From: an uncultured Methylococcaceae bacterium
GTDB taxonomy: Bacteria; Pseudomonadota; Gammaproteobacteria; Methylococcales; Methylomonadaceae
Direction: 5' to 3'
Assembly (NCBI GenBank): GCA_903928685.1
Contig: CAIYRS010000036.1
Span: 24,588 to 88,587 of the forward strand
DNA length: 64,000 nt
Numbering within the stretch: position 1 is the first letter of the stretch; every line of letters begins with the position of its first letter. The position numbers and the translations under genes were made by a program. Below are positions 8,268 through 16,769 of the stretch, piece by piece. The notes below the pieces were generated by a model. It did no database searches. It was not told the origin of the DNA and was given only the letters and a program-made list of their open reading frames with translations.

Positions 8268-8349
8268 CTATTTTTCTGGGGAGTTAAAAGTGAGGGTTTG
8301 GTTTGAGCAGAATTGCTTTAGATTATCCTGACTGTTATGAGGTGCTGAA

Positions 8350-8466
8350 CTAATCGATTCCGATCATGTTTCGACAGGCTCTCGGCAACTGCTCTATGCG
8401 TTGCTCATGCAGTCGAGCACGAACGGAATCAATTAGTTACCGTTCGGCCTGAGCTTTTCGAAGGTT
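8350..8466. repeat. REP-like element with GTTTCGACAGGCT / GAGCACGAACGG motifs
   Basis: Contains CGATTCCGATCATGTTTCGACA on one side and CGAGCACGAACGGAATC on the other, then a second inverted segment (CCTGAGCTTTTCGAAGG). Related elements are at 29605–29669 and 45151–45217. It sits directly at the 3' end of the MATE gene. Confidence 0.7.
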
Positions 8467-8469
8467 TTG

Positions 8470-9858
8470 TTATCTAAACCATGAACCAAAACGCACGGCT
8501 GTTGCGATGATTACACCGTATAAGATCATCGCGATTGCTAACGCAACGAAGATAGCGTCACTTGTGCCGGTGATATGAAGCCCATACCATCCGCCGCCAA
8601 GCGCGACGACAAGGCGGATAACGCCACTTAATATTGGCCAAAACATCCTGCCGACACCCTGACAGGCAAAATAGAGTGCCAAGCCCAGACCGAAGAAGCC
8701 ATATAAAGGGCCGACTGTGCGCAAATACGCGCTGCCTACGGCGATCATATTCGAGTCGGCGCTGAATAAACTCAGCCATTGTTCAGGCCAGGTTGCCGCC
8801 AACATTCCGATTATTTCGGTGACGACGAACGCAAACGCACCACCAGTAAGGGCAATATTCAAAGCACGTTCACGCTGACCAGCACCACTATTGGTTCCGA
8901 CCAGCGCGACCAGCGGTGCGCCGATTCCGAAGATTAAAGGAATCAGTAAATATTCGAGTCTCGCACCGGTACCGAATCCGGCTACTGCATTGAAATCGGC
9001 AACCGAAGCGATGAGTGAAGTTGCGCCAACCATGATGCCAGTCGTCAAGAGTGTATTGATGGCTGATAGCGCACCAATGTACAGAATGCTACTGAGGTAA
9101 GCCCAACGCAGCTGCACCCAGCGGAAGCGTGCTGCATTTCTGCCGGATAAAATGTACCCGAACATGGCTAAGCTGCCGAAAAAATAAAAAATGATATGGG
9201 CGATGCCGCCACCAGTAATACCTAAGGCTGGAATAGGGCCGAAACCAAAAATCAGCAAGGGCGACAGGGGAATTAAAAGTAAGGTGCCAATACAGGTGAC
9301 GACCGCAGGGAAAAGCATATTGCCAGTACCGCGTATCACGCTGGCAAGGCCATTCATCAGCCAAAGAAAAATATTGCCGGCAAATATCACGTTTGAATAG
9401 GTAAGTGCCGCTTGGAGAGATTCATCTTGCCCGCCCATGGCGCTATAAATGGGCTCACCGAAAATGAGAAACACCAAACTGAAGACCACGCTGATTACTA
9501 TGTTGATTACAATTGCGTGCAACACGAGTCCATCCGCTTCTTCTTGGCGACCGCCACCAAGTGCCCTGGCGACTGCCGAAGAGATACCGCCTCCCAATGA
9601 GCCAGCCGAAATCATCGTCAACAGCATGACAACAGGAAATACCAAAGCCATCCCCGCTAATGATTGCGTTCCGAGTTTGGCAATCCACCATGTCTCAATC
9701 AAACCAGTACTGGCTTGAGCCAGCATAATTAACATGTTCGGCCAAGCCATCCTAAGCAGCAGCGGAATGACGGGCGCTTGCAGTAAGTTTAGGGTTCTGG
9801 CGTCTAGGGATGGGGATTTTGGTTGGCTGATTTGAGCCGTACGATTTTCTAATGACAT
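8470..9858 (-). CDS. MATE family multidrug/Na+ or H+ antiporter
   Basis: 462 residues with about twelve hydrophobic segments in two homologous MatE halves. The N-terminal helix region PVIPLLLRMAWPNMLIMLAQASTGLIETWWIAKLG carries the usual family pattern, and GGGISSAVARALGGGRQEEAD follows TM2. Such inner-membrane exporters expel cationic drugs or metabolites by Na+ or H+ antiport. It is the last gene of the patch of catabolic-like genes. A TetR-type palindrome 63 bp upstream of the ATG suggests ligand-induced expression, but no regulator gene is visible here. Confidence 0.9.
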   Translation of the reverse strand: MSLENRTAQISQPKSPSLDARTLNLLQAPVIPLLLRMAWPNMLIMLAQASTGLIETWWIAKLGTQSLAGMALVFPVVMLLTMISAGSLGGGISSAVARALGGGRQEEADGLVLHAIVINIVISVVFSLVFLIFGEPIYSAMGGQDESLQAALTYSNVIFAGNIFLWLMNGLASVIRGTGNMLFPAVVTCIGTLLLIPLSPLLIFGFGPIPALGITGGGIAHIIFYFFGSLAMFGYILSGRNAARFRWVQLRWAYLSSILYIGALSAINTLLTTGIMVGATSLIASVADFNAVAGFGTGARLEYLLIPLIFGIGAPLVALVGTNSGAGQRERALNIALTGGAFAFVVTEIIGMLAATWPEQWLSLFSADSNMIAVGSAYLRTVGPLYGFFGLGLALYFACQGVGRMFWPILSGVIRLVVALGGGWYGLHITGTSDAIFVALAIAMILYGVIIATAVRFGSWFR

Positions 9859-9920
9859 GTTTGTTTTACTGTGTTTTCATTGGTTAATCCTCCATATAGT
9901 TGTGGAGGCGCTATTAATTA

Positions 9921-9936
9921 TGTACCATACGGTACA
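9921..9936. promoter_or_regulatory. TetR-type operator candidate (TGTACC-ATAC-GGTACA)
   Basis: A 6-bp perfect inverted repeat with a 4-bp centre, 63 bp upstream of the MATE start. The geometry and half-sites are those of the site at 7935–7948, also about 60 bp before a start codon. The pair therefore looks like one regulon. Confidence 0.7.
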
Positions 9937-10012
9937 AATAATGTATGCCTGAGACCTGCGTCTGTCAATAGATGGATTTTTGGTCAATGGGTGTAATCGT
10001 TGCTATTAAAAT

Positions 10013-10332
10013 CTGACGTTACGCAGTAACGTGCTTTTCTCCCGTTTGCCGCGTCGAGCACCGGAGTATTTGTCGGGAATAGCCCGAAGGGGCGCGGCAG
10101 GGAAGCCGCGCGGCGGCAAAGGGGCAGGAAGCCCCTTTTGCCGTCCCCCGACAAATGCGAGGAGCGCAAGACATGAGCGGCGATCGGGCCGCCTTTTCTT
10201 TGGTTACTTGCTTTTGGCGGCGCAAAAGAAAGTAACTCGCCTTCGGGTGCGAGAACCCGATTTAATAAACATCGCGATAGCGATTCATTATTGTTTATTT
10301 TCATCTCACAAAAAGTGAGTGCGTAACATCAG
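10013..10332. mobile_element. MITE-like element, copy 1 (320 bp)
   Basis: Terminal inverted repeats CTGACGTTACGCA (left) and TGCGTAACATCAG (right) differ at one position. The interior has nested GC-rich hairpins (GGGCGCGGC…, GGGGCAGGAAGCCCC) and the GGTTACTTGCTTTTGG / AAAGAAAGTAACTCGCC pair. No transposase is encoded, and frames read through it are artefacts. It fills most of the gap between the MATE gene and htpG. Copies 2 and 3 are at 15247–15632 and 63792 onward; copy 1 lacks two internal segments present in copy 2. Confidence 0.8.
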
Positions 10333-10402
10333 TTAAGACTAAAAAAGTAATTACTCTAAAACCCGTTATCAACAAAATTTAAGCCGAATAAATTACCCTA
10401 AC

Positions 10403-10430
10403 CTTGAAAAAAATTCCCGCATCCCCACAT
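10403..10430 (+). promoter_or_regulatory. Sigma-32 heat-shock promoter of htpG
   Basis: CTTGAAAA, then 12 bp, then CCCCACAT. This matches the RpoH consensus CTTGAAA-N(11–16)-CCCCATNT with one deviation. It lies 50 bp before the chosen htpG start, consistent with heat-shock control of that chaperone. Confidence 0.85.
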
Positions 10431-10480
10431 CTTCCTGCAATCACTTTTAAATGATTTTTCTTAAACTCAGGAATACCAAA

Positions 10481-12442
10481 ATGACTGTTGAAGCACAAAA
10501 AGAAACCCTAGGCTTTCAAACCGAAGTAAAACATCTGCTGCATTTGATGATCCACTCCTTGTACAGCAACAAGGAGATTTTCTTGCGCGAGCTGATTTCC
10601 AACGCCTCTGACGCGTCTGACAAATTGCGCTTTTTGGCTTTGTCTAACGACAGCTTGTACGAAGGCAACAGCGATTTGAAAATCCGCTTGGAATTCAATA
10701 AAGACCAACGCACCATCAGCATTATCGACAACGGCATCGGCATGACCCGCGAAGAAGTGCAGGAACATATCGGCACGATTGCCAAATCCGGCACTAAACA
10801 ATTTTTTGATGCCTTAACGGGCGACCAAGCTAAAGACAGCGAGCTGATCGGTCAGTTTGGTGTGGGTTTCTATTCGGCGTTTATCGTTGCTGATAAAGTC
10901 ACGTTAATTACCCGCAAAGCTGGTGCAGACAGCAGCGAAGGCGTGCGTTGGGAATCGGCAGGTGAGGGCGATTACACCATTGAATCGGTGGATAAAGCCA
11001 CGCGCGGCACGGAAATTATCCTGCATTTGCGCGAAGGCGAAGACGAGTTTTTGGACGGTTACCGCATCCGTTCAGTAGTAAGAAAATTCTCTGACCATAT
11101 CTCTTTGCCGATTGTGATGGACAAAGACGTCACGCCAGAAATGGATTTTGATGATGAAGATGAGGCGGTTGAAGGCGAAGAAAAAGCGGAAAAAGTCAAA
11201 GCTGAACCAGAAATTGTTGAAGAAACCATCAACAGCGCCTCGGCCTTGTGGACAAAATCCCGCCAAGAAATTTCTGACAGCGATTACAACGAATTCTACA
11301 AACACGTTTCGCACGACTACCAAGACCCGTTGGTGCATGTGCATAGCAAAGTGGAAGGTAGCAATGAATACACCTTATTATTGTATGTGCCTGCCCGTGC
11401 GCCGTTCGATATGTGGGATCGTGATAGCAAACACGGCGTAAAACTGTACATCAAAAAAGTCTTCATCACTGACGATGCCGAACAACTGATGCCGCGTTAT
11501 TTGCGTTTCATCAAAGGTGTGATTGATGCCAACTCGCTGCCGCTGAACGTGTCGCGCGAAATCCTGCAACAAAGCAAACAAATCAGCAACATCAAATCCG
11601 GCGCGGTGAAAAAAGTGCTGGGTATGTTGGAAGGTTTGGCACAAAACGAGCCAGAAAAATACGCGACTTTCTGGAAAGAATTCGGCAATGTCATCAAAGA
11701 AGGCCCGGTGGAAGACCACAGCAACAAAGACCGTGTTGCCAAATTGTTGCGCTTTAACTCCACGCATACCGATTCAGATAGCCAAGAAGTGAGCTTTGAG
11801 GCTTACGTGAGCCGTATGCAAGAAGGCCAAGAAAAAATCTATTACGTCACTGCCGACAGCTTTGCCGCTGCTAAAAACAGCCCGCACTTGGAAATCTTCC
11901 GCAAAAAAGGCATTGAAGTGTTGTTGTTGTCTGACCGCATCGACGAATGGCTGATTTCTTCATTAAGCGAATTCGACGGCAAGCATTTGCAATCGGTCGC
12001 TAAAGGCGAGTTGGATTTAAGCGAATTGGGTGAAACCGAAGAAGACAAAAAAGCCCAAGAAGAAGTAACCCAAGATTTCGAAAGCGTGTTGAAGCAAATT
12101 AAAGAGGTGTTGGCAGATAAAGTCAGCGAAGTGCGCTTAAGCCACCGTTTGACTGAATCGCCTGCGTGTTTGGTATCCGACGTGTACGGCATGAGCTTGA
12201 ACATGGAACGCATCATGAAAGAAGCCGGACAGTCGATGAATTTCGGCAAAAAGCCTATTTTTGAGCTGAACCCAACGCACGCGTTGGTAGCAAAACTGAA
12301 AAACGAGCAAGATGATGCCCGTTTTGGTGATCTGACCCACATCCTGTTCGACCAAGCCATCTTGGCAGAAGGCGGTCATTTGGATGACCCAGCGGCGTTT
12401 GTCCACAAACTGAACGGCTTGCTGCAAGGTTTGTTGCACTAA
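10481..12442 (+). CDS. htpG: Chaperone protein HtpG (Hsp90)
   Basis: 653 residues from [12 protein letters not shown]. This start is preferred over an in-frame ATG 30 bp upstream because homologues begin here and CAGGA lies before it. The N-terminal GHKL ATPase has N41 in [20 protein letters not shown] at 83–88, [11 protein letters not shown] and [12 protein letters not shown] strongly acidic linker (around 215–245) is followed by the middle domain (NVSREILQQ, with its conserved catalytic Arg) and the C-terminal dimerisation domain. It acts as a cytosolic homodimeric ATP-dependent chaperone. Driven by a sigma-32 promoter and closed by a strong terminator. Confidence 0.98.
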   Translation: MTVEAQKETLGFQTEVKHLLHLMIHSLYSNKEIFLRELISNASDASDKLRFLALSNDSLYEGNSDLKIRLEFNKDQRTISIIDNGIGMTREEVQEHIGTIAKSGTKQFFDALTGDQAKDSELIGQFGVGFYSAFIVADKVTLITRKAGADSSEGVRWESAGEGDYTIESVDKATRGTEIILHLREGEDEFLDGYRIRSVVRKFSDHISLPIVMDKDVTPEMDFDDEDEAVEGEEKAEKVKAEPEIVEETINSASALWTKSRQEISDSDYNEFYKHVSHDYQDPLVHVHSKVEGSNEYTLLLYVPARAPFDMWDRDSKHGVKLYIKKVFITDDAEQLMPRYLRFIKGVIDANSLPLNVSREILQQSKQISNIKSGAVKKVLGMLEGLAQNEPEKYATFWKEFGNVIKEGPVEDHSNKDRVAKLLRFNSTHTDSDSQEVSFEAYVSRMQEGQEKIYYVTADSFAAAKNSPHLEIFRKKGIEVLLLSDRIDEWLISSLSEFDGKHLQSVAKGELDLSELGETEEDKKAQEEVTQDFESVLKQIKEVLADKVSEVRLSHRLTESPACLVSDVYGMSLNMERIMKEAGQSMNFGKKPIFELNPTHALVAKLKNEQDDARFGDLTHILFDQAILAEGGHLDDPAAFVHKLNGLLQGLLH

Positions 12443-12465
12443 ACTAAACGCTTGCTGATATAGCG

Positions 12466-12493
12466 AAAAAGGCCGGATTTTCCGGCCTTTTTT
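12466..12493 (+). terminator. Rho-independent terminator of htpG
   Basis: GGCCGGA / TCCGGCC stem with a TTT loop, A5 before and T6 after, 24 bp beyond the htpG stop. Confidence 0.95.
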
Positions 12494-12539
12494 GGTTGTA
12501 AAAAAATTAAGCGAGTCGCTATTTTTCTTTAATATTTTA

Positions 12540-12799
12540 CGGGCGTCCTGCCCGAAAATCCGCAAAAACTACGCGACGGTTAGATTACTCCGCAAGCCCG
12601 CGCCGTCCTGTCACAATATCGTCCCGACCCAACAAGGGGATCGGGACATCGAGCCACTGACTCTACGCCCTCAACATCGCTCGGTTGCATTTTATTCTTC
12701 GCGAAAAGCATGCTCGAAAAAACGCCAGTTGCGATGAGGGCTACGCGGGACTAACGGCACTAACTTCTCCCGACTCCGGTTCGAAGTTCCATGTGCCGT
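12540..12799. other. GC-rich structured noncoding block with four consecutive hairpins
   Basis: No gene is found in the 770 bp between htpG and the rhomboid gene. Four inverted repeats follow one another: CGGGC/GCCCG (12540–12554); GTCCCGA/TCGGGAC with inner CCC/GGG (12621–12647); GCCCTC-AA-CATCGC/GCGATGAGGGC (about 12667–12741); and ACGGCAC plus AACTTC paired with GAAGTT plus GTGCCGT (12754–12799). The third hairpin has CTACGCCCT/AGGGCTACG ends like REP palindromes. It may be a structured RNA or a cluster of worn REPs. The following ~410 bp are A/T-rich and featureless. Confidence 0.5.
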
Positions 12800-13212
12800 C
12801 AGCGAACGCTTTAAAGTCGGATTAGACGAGAAATTAAGCGTAAATATCAGTTATTATCTGCACATAGAACTAAATGCCGCTGCATTTATTCAACGGTTTT
12901 TGTTCTTTTTAAAAACACTTTTAATTTTATCCCGACTTTTTAATTATTAAAGGAAACAGAAAGTATTGTTGAGTATGAAAAAGCTCAGGTGAAGTTAAGC
13001 AAATCATGGTGTACAAAAAGAAATAATAAAAAAGCGATTGGGAAATCCCTAACTGATTTTTATTGTTGCTAATTTAGTTTTAGGATTTTCGTTTATCGTT
13101 TCACTTTTTAAACTATGCCTGTTTTTTGAGCCGCTACAATACCTGCCATTGCTAATCAGCATTTAACTGTTAAGCTTAAGCCAGCATTTTTTACGGATTA
13201 AAGGATGGTCTG

Positions 13213-13884
13213 ATGATACCTATTAGAGATACCGCACCGTGTTATTCAAAACCGATTGTTACTTGGTGTCTGATTGGCGTTTGTACAGTGGTTTTTTTGG
13301 CGATGTATTTTATGCCAGATGCTTGGAGTTATCGGCTGCTGTATTTGTTCGGGATGGTGCCTGTGCGCTACGCCAATGGCTGGGAGGGCAATTTTGGATT
13401 GCCGTTTGATGGCTATTTATCGTTTGCGACCAATTTGTTTATCCATTCCAGCTGGCTGCATCTGTTGGTGAATGTCTGGTTTTTGTGGATTTTTGCCGAT
13501 AACGTCGAAGACCGCATGGGGCGTTGGCGGTTTTTGGGGTTTTATCTGTGGTGCGGGGTGTTTGCTACCGCCTTGCAATGGTATTTTGATCCTGAGTTGT
13601 CTATTCCCGTTGTGGGCGCATCCGGTGCGATTGCTGGGGTGTTGGGGGCGTATTTCTTTTTGTATCCGCTAGAGCGGGTGATTGTGCTGGTGCCGCCGTT
13701 GCTTTTTAATATTCCGGCAATTGCTTTTTTAGGCGTATGGATTTTGTGGCAGTTACATAATGCCACTACGGAAATGCTCTTTAAAAATGGTCCGGTGGAT
13801 GTTGCTTGGTGGGCGCATTTGGGCGGATTTATTGTTGGCGCTATCAGTTATCGCTGGTTTCTTCGGCCTTGGCATCGACAATAA
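13213..13884 (+). CDS. Rhomboid family intramembrane serine protease
   Basis: 223 residues, six or more membrane segments. The catalytic dyad is Ser137 in GASGAIAG and His202 in WWAHLGGF. The HLLVN motif (H83, N87) supplies the oxyanion residues. The N-terminal MIPIRDT and a first loop with WEGNF…FATNLFIHSSWLHLLVN match the bacterial rhomboids of this subtype. It cleaves single-pass membrane proteins within the bilayer; its substrate is unknown. An AAGGA ribosome site lies 8 nt before the ATG. The next gene is 113 bp downstream. Confidence 0.93.
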   Translation: MIPIRDTAPCYSKPIVTWCLIGVCTVVFLAMYFMPDAWSYRLLYLFGMVPVRYANGWEGNFGLPFDGYLSFATNLFIHSSWLHLLVNVWFLWIFADNVEDRMGRWRFLGFYLWCGVFATALQWYFDPELSIPVVGASGAIAGVLGAYFFLYPLERVIVLVPPLLFNIPAIAFLGVWILWQLHNATTEMLFKNGPVDVAWWAHLGGFIVGAISYRWFLRPWHRQ

Positions 13885-13997
13885 AGCTACAGTATTTGTT
13901 TGTCAGTAAGGTATAATCCGCGACTTTAAAAGTGGGGCTGTTTATAAATATGACCACATTAAAGGCTTCTTAAAGTTATCTGGATATTGACACTACT

Positions 13998-14324
13998 ATG
14001 AAAAAAGTTAACGTTGCGTTGGTAAGGCTACTGCAGTTTATCGTTTTTGTTTTGTTTACCTTTATGGTGATCGCTTATTTTGGGGCGATGGTTTTATTGC
14101 CGTTGGATGCTATTGCTATGTTGATAAAGCTGTTGGGCGTTATCGGTTTGCATGGTTTTATCGGCGCGTTGTTGGCAATTCCAGCAGTCGGTTATTTGTG
14201 TTTGATTGTTTATAAAACACCAGGTTTGTGCACTATGGTAATTGAAACAGGCGTTGATTTAATGACGACTGGTAAAACCAGAGTTGAAGCGTTTAACAAA
14301 ATTGTTGCAGAATTAAACGCCTAA
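13998..14324 (+). CDS. Small hypothetical membrane protein
   Basis: 108 residues. Two or three hydrophobic segments (about 8–37, 42–65 and possibly 66–75) are followed by a soluble tail, TTGKTRVEAFNKIVAELNA. I do not recognise a family. The start is convincing and a strong terminator follows 20 bp after the stop, which argues for a real gene. It may share a transcript with the rhomboid gene. Confidence 0.6.
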   Translation: MKKVNVALVRLLQFIVFVLFTFMVIAYFGAMVLLPLDAIAMLIKLLGVIGLHGFIGALLAIPAVGYLCLIVYKTPGLCTMVIETGVDLMTTGKTRVEAFNKIVAELNA

Positions 14325-14344
14325 GTTAGGTTTTTACCTGACCT

Positions 14345-14379
14345 AAAAAAGGGGATTCCATTTGGAATCCCCTTTTTTT
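14345..14379 (+). terminator. Rho-independent terminator
   Basis: GGGGATTCC / GGAATCCCC, 9-bp stem with ATTT loop, flanked by A6 and T7. It ends the transcript of the 108-residue membrane protein. It is symmetrical but far from the convergent esterase end. Confidence 0.93.
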
Positions 14380-14480
14380 ATGGCGGTGATTTTATAGCGG
14401 GTTTTTACGCGATTGCTGCGCTTAGTGCTTCAGCGCATTTTTCTTATTGATTGTTTGATAAAACAGCGACGGAGTTGGTT

Positions 14481-15158
14481 TTAAGGAAATGGTTTAAAAA
14501 GGTTGTTGATAAACTCGCTGATGTGTTGGATTTCTTCAACACATACCGAATGCGCCATCACGTAATCGCGCCAAGTAATTTGATAACCCATAGCCGTTAA
14601 GCTGTCGTATGCGGCTTTGGCGGTTTCTATTGAGACCACTAAATCTAGGATGCCGTGTGCCATAAAAATCGGCACGTTGTTGTTTGCTGCCGAGCGTTCA
14701 AGTGCCAATTGCCGGGTTGTTGGCAAATAAGTGGATAAGGCCAGTATGCCTGCCAATCGTTCTGGGTATCGTAAGCCAGTATGTAAGGCGATAACGCCGC
14801 CTTGGGAGAAACCTGCCAGCAAGATGTGTTCGGGTTTTATGCCCTTTGCTTGCTCTTGTTGGACGAGTTCGGCGATGGCGGCGGCTGATTGGTAAATGCC
14901 ATCGGTATCTACTTGATTTTCTAAGGCGCTGTCGGCAATGTCGTACCAAGCCCGCATGTTGATGCCGCCGTTTACGGTGACGGGTTGCACGGGAGCGTTT
15001 GGAAATATGAAGTGGATATTGGTTGCGGCGGCTAATGCCAGTTCTGGGACTATACCTTCAAAATCATGCCCATCTGCACCTAAGCCATGCAGCCATATTA
15101 CGGAGTAACGGTGGGTGGAAAAGGGTTTGATATTGACGGTGGTGAGTTTGCTGGTCAT
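14481..15158 (-). CDS. Carboxylesterase / phospholipase family serine hydrolase
   Basis: 225 residues of the YpfH/acyl-protein-thioesterase-like group. The signature is complete: LHGLGADGHDF (23–33), nucleophile Ser118 in AGFSQGG, Asp172 in HGILDLVV and His203 in YVMAHSVC. Cytosolic, acting on short-chain esters. The C-terminus ends FINNLF, as usual for the family. Monocistronic, followed upstream by a MITE copy. Confidence 0.92.
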   Translation of the reverse strand: MTSKLTTVNIKPFSTHRYSVIWLHGLGADGHDFEGIVPELALAAATNIHFIFPNAPVQPVTVNGGINMRAWYDIADSALENQVDTDGIYQSAAAIAELVQQEQAKGIKPEHILLAGFSQGGVIALHTGLRYPERLAGILALSTYLPTTRQLALERSAANNNVPIFMAHGILDLVVSIETAKAAYDSLTAMGYQITWRDYVMAHSVCVEEIQHISEFINNLFKPFP

Positions 15159-15246
15159 GGTAAGTCCTGCTGGTTATTAATGGATTTCAGCTAAGCATAA
15201 ATTATGGGTTATTGTCGTCAAACTCGCCGACTTTTTAGGTTTTTAA

Positions 15247-15632
15247 CTTACGTTACGCAGTAACGCGTTTTCTCCCGTTTGCCGCGTCGAGCACCGCAGC
15301 ATTTGTCGGGAATAGCCCGAAGGGGTGCGGCATGGATGCCGCACGGCGGCAGATGGGCAGGAAGCCCATTCTGCCGTCCCTCGACAAATACCCCACAGGG
15401 CACAAGTGCGAGGAGCGCAAGACATGAGCGGCGATCGGGCCGCCTTTTCTTTGGTTACTTGCTTTTGGCCGAAAATTGCTCCTGCATTTTCGGCATTCGC
15501 CACATCCTTGTGGCTTGCGGCGCAAAAGAAAGTAACTCGCCTTCGGGTGCGAGAACCCGATTTAATAAACATCGCGATAGCGATTCATTATTGTTTATTT
15601 TCGTCTTACAAAAAGTAAGTACGTAACATCAG
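15247..15632. mobile_element. MITE-like element, copy 2 (386 bp)
   Basis: Ends CTTACGTTACGCA and TACGTAACATCAG are worn versions of the copy 1 termini. TTTTTAA occurs directly on both outer sides and could be a 7-bp target duplication. Compared with copy 1 it carries two extra internal segments (around 15391–15410 and 15471–15519). It occupies most of the 585-bp gap between the esterase and aguB. Confidence 0.8.
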
Positions 15633-15743
15633 TTTTTAAAACCTGAAAGGTCTCATCAGTGATGTTTCGTTAACGTTTGAAATGGCATTACGCTGTCGAC
15701 ATAGTTTATTTGCTGTTCATGGACACGCTTGTATCTACTGCGT

Positions 15744-16628
15744 TCAATCAATAAACCGTTTGACCAATTCCCCATAAGCATCAATTCGTCTATCCCGCAA
15801 AAACGGCCAAATGCGGCGGACATGTTCGGTGCGCGCCATGTCCAATGTCCATGTTAGTAAGGTATCGTCGCTGTCATTGGCGCGGCTGAGGATTTCCCCT
15901 TGCGGGCCGGCGATGAAACTGTTGCCCCAAAATAAGATGCCCGCATCGGAATCTGGCGCTTGTTCATAACCAATACGGTTGCAAGCAATCACAGGCAAAC
16001 CATTGGCGACGGCATGACCGCGTTGTACGGTTACCCACGCCTCCAATTGGCGCTGCTGTTCTTCGTTAGTATCTGCCGTGTCCCAACCGATGGCAGTCGG
16101 GTAGATGAGCATGTCTGCACCCGCCAAGGCCATCAAACGCGCCGCCTCTGGATACCATTGATCCCAACAGACTAACACGCCCAGTTTGCCTATCGAGGTT
16201 TCAATCGGTTTAAAGCCTAAATCGCCGGGGGTGAAAAAATATTTCTCATAAAAACCCGGATCGTCAGGGATGTGCATTTTGCGGTATTTGCCCGCGATGC
16301 TGCCGTCTTTGTCGAACACCACGGCGGTGTTGTGGTACAAACCAGCGGCGCGGCGTTCAAAAATAGTGGACACGATTACCACTTTGGCTTGCTTGGCAAC
16401 TGCTGCTAAAACTTCCGTTGTTGGGCCAGGAATGGCTTGCGCCAAATCAAAATGTTGATGGTCTTCGTTTTGGCAGAAATACGGCCCTAGGTGCAATTCT
16501 GGTAAGATCACCAATTCCGCGCCAGCGGCAGCGGCTTCGTGTACTTTGCTGATGGAATAATCCAGATTGCTTTGGCGGTCAAGATTGCAGGGCTGCTGCA
16601 CTGCGCTGACAATTAAAGATGGTTTCAT
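15744..16628 (-). CDS. aguB: N-carbamoylputrescine amidase
   Basis: 294 residues of the nitrilase superfamily. It hydrolyses N-carbamoylputrescine to putrescine, CO2 and ammonia, the last step of the agmatine route to polyamines. The catalytic triad is Glu44 (LPELHLGPYFCQ), Lys117 (KYRKMHIPDDPGFYEKYFF) and Cys154 (VCWDQWYPEAAR). The subgroup motifs NEDHQHFDLA and YPTAIGWDT are those of AguB. The usual partner aguA (agmatine deiminase) is not adjacent; the gene is alone and divergent from the glycosyltransferase cluster. Confidence 0.93.
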   Translation of the reverse strand: MKPSLIVSAVQQPCNLDRQSNLDYSISKVHEAAAAGAELVILPELHLGPYFCQNEDHQHFDLAQAIPGPTTEVLAAVAKQAKVVIVSTIFERRAAGLYHNTAVVFDKDGSIAGKYRKMHIPDDPGFYEKYFFTPGDLGFKPIETSIGKLGVLVCWDQWYPEAARLMALAGADMLIYPTAIGWDTADTNEEQQRQLEAWVTVQRGHAVANGLPVIACNRIGYEQAPDSDAGILFWGNSFIAGPQGEILSRANDSDDTLLTWTLDMARTEHVRRIWPFLRDRRIDAYGELVKRFID

Positions 16629-16769
16629 GTCGCGGTTAAGCCGTGGGTAGTTGTTGATGCCGATAGTTTATAACGGTTTGTTAAAAAATTTGAGCGACAC
16701 CACACTTTATTCGACCCTAAAGTTCGAATGCACTACCATAGTGACATGTTAAAGCGAGGCATCCTTTTT

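Noticed and set aside
9984..10318. Open frames of about 70–106 codons on both strands across MITE copy 1 (and the same in copies 2 and 3)
   Set aside because: They recur only because the repeat recurs, run through hairpins on both strands and have no ribosome sites. Repeat DNA, not genes.
12774..12790. GGTTCGAA resembling a tRNA T-loop
   Set aside because: No acceptor, D or anticodon arm around it; it is the loop of a larger hairpin.
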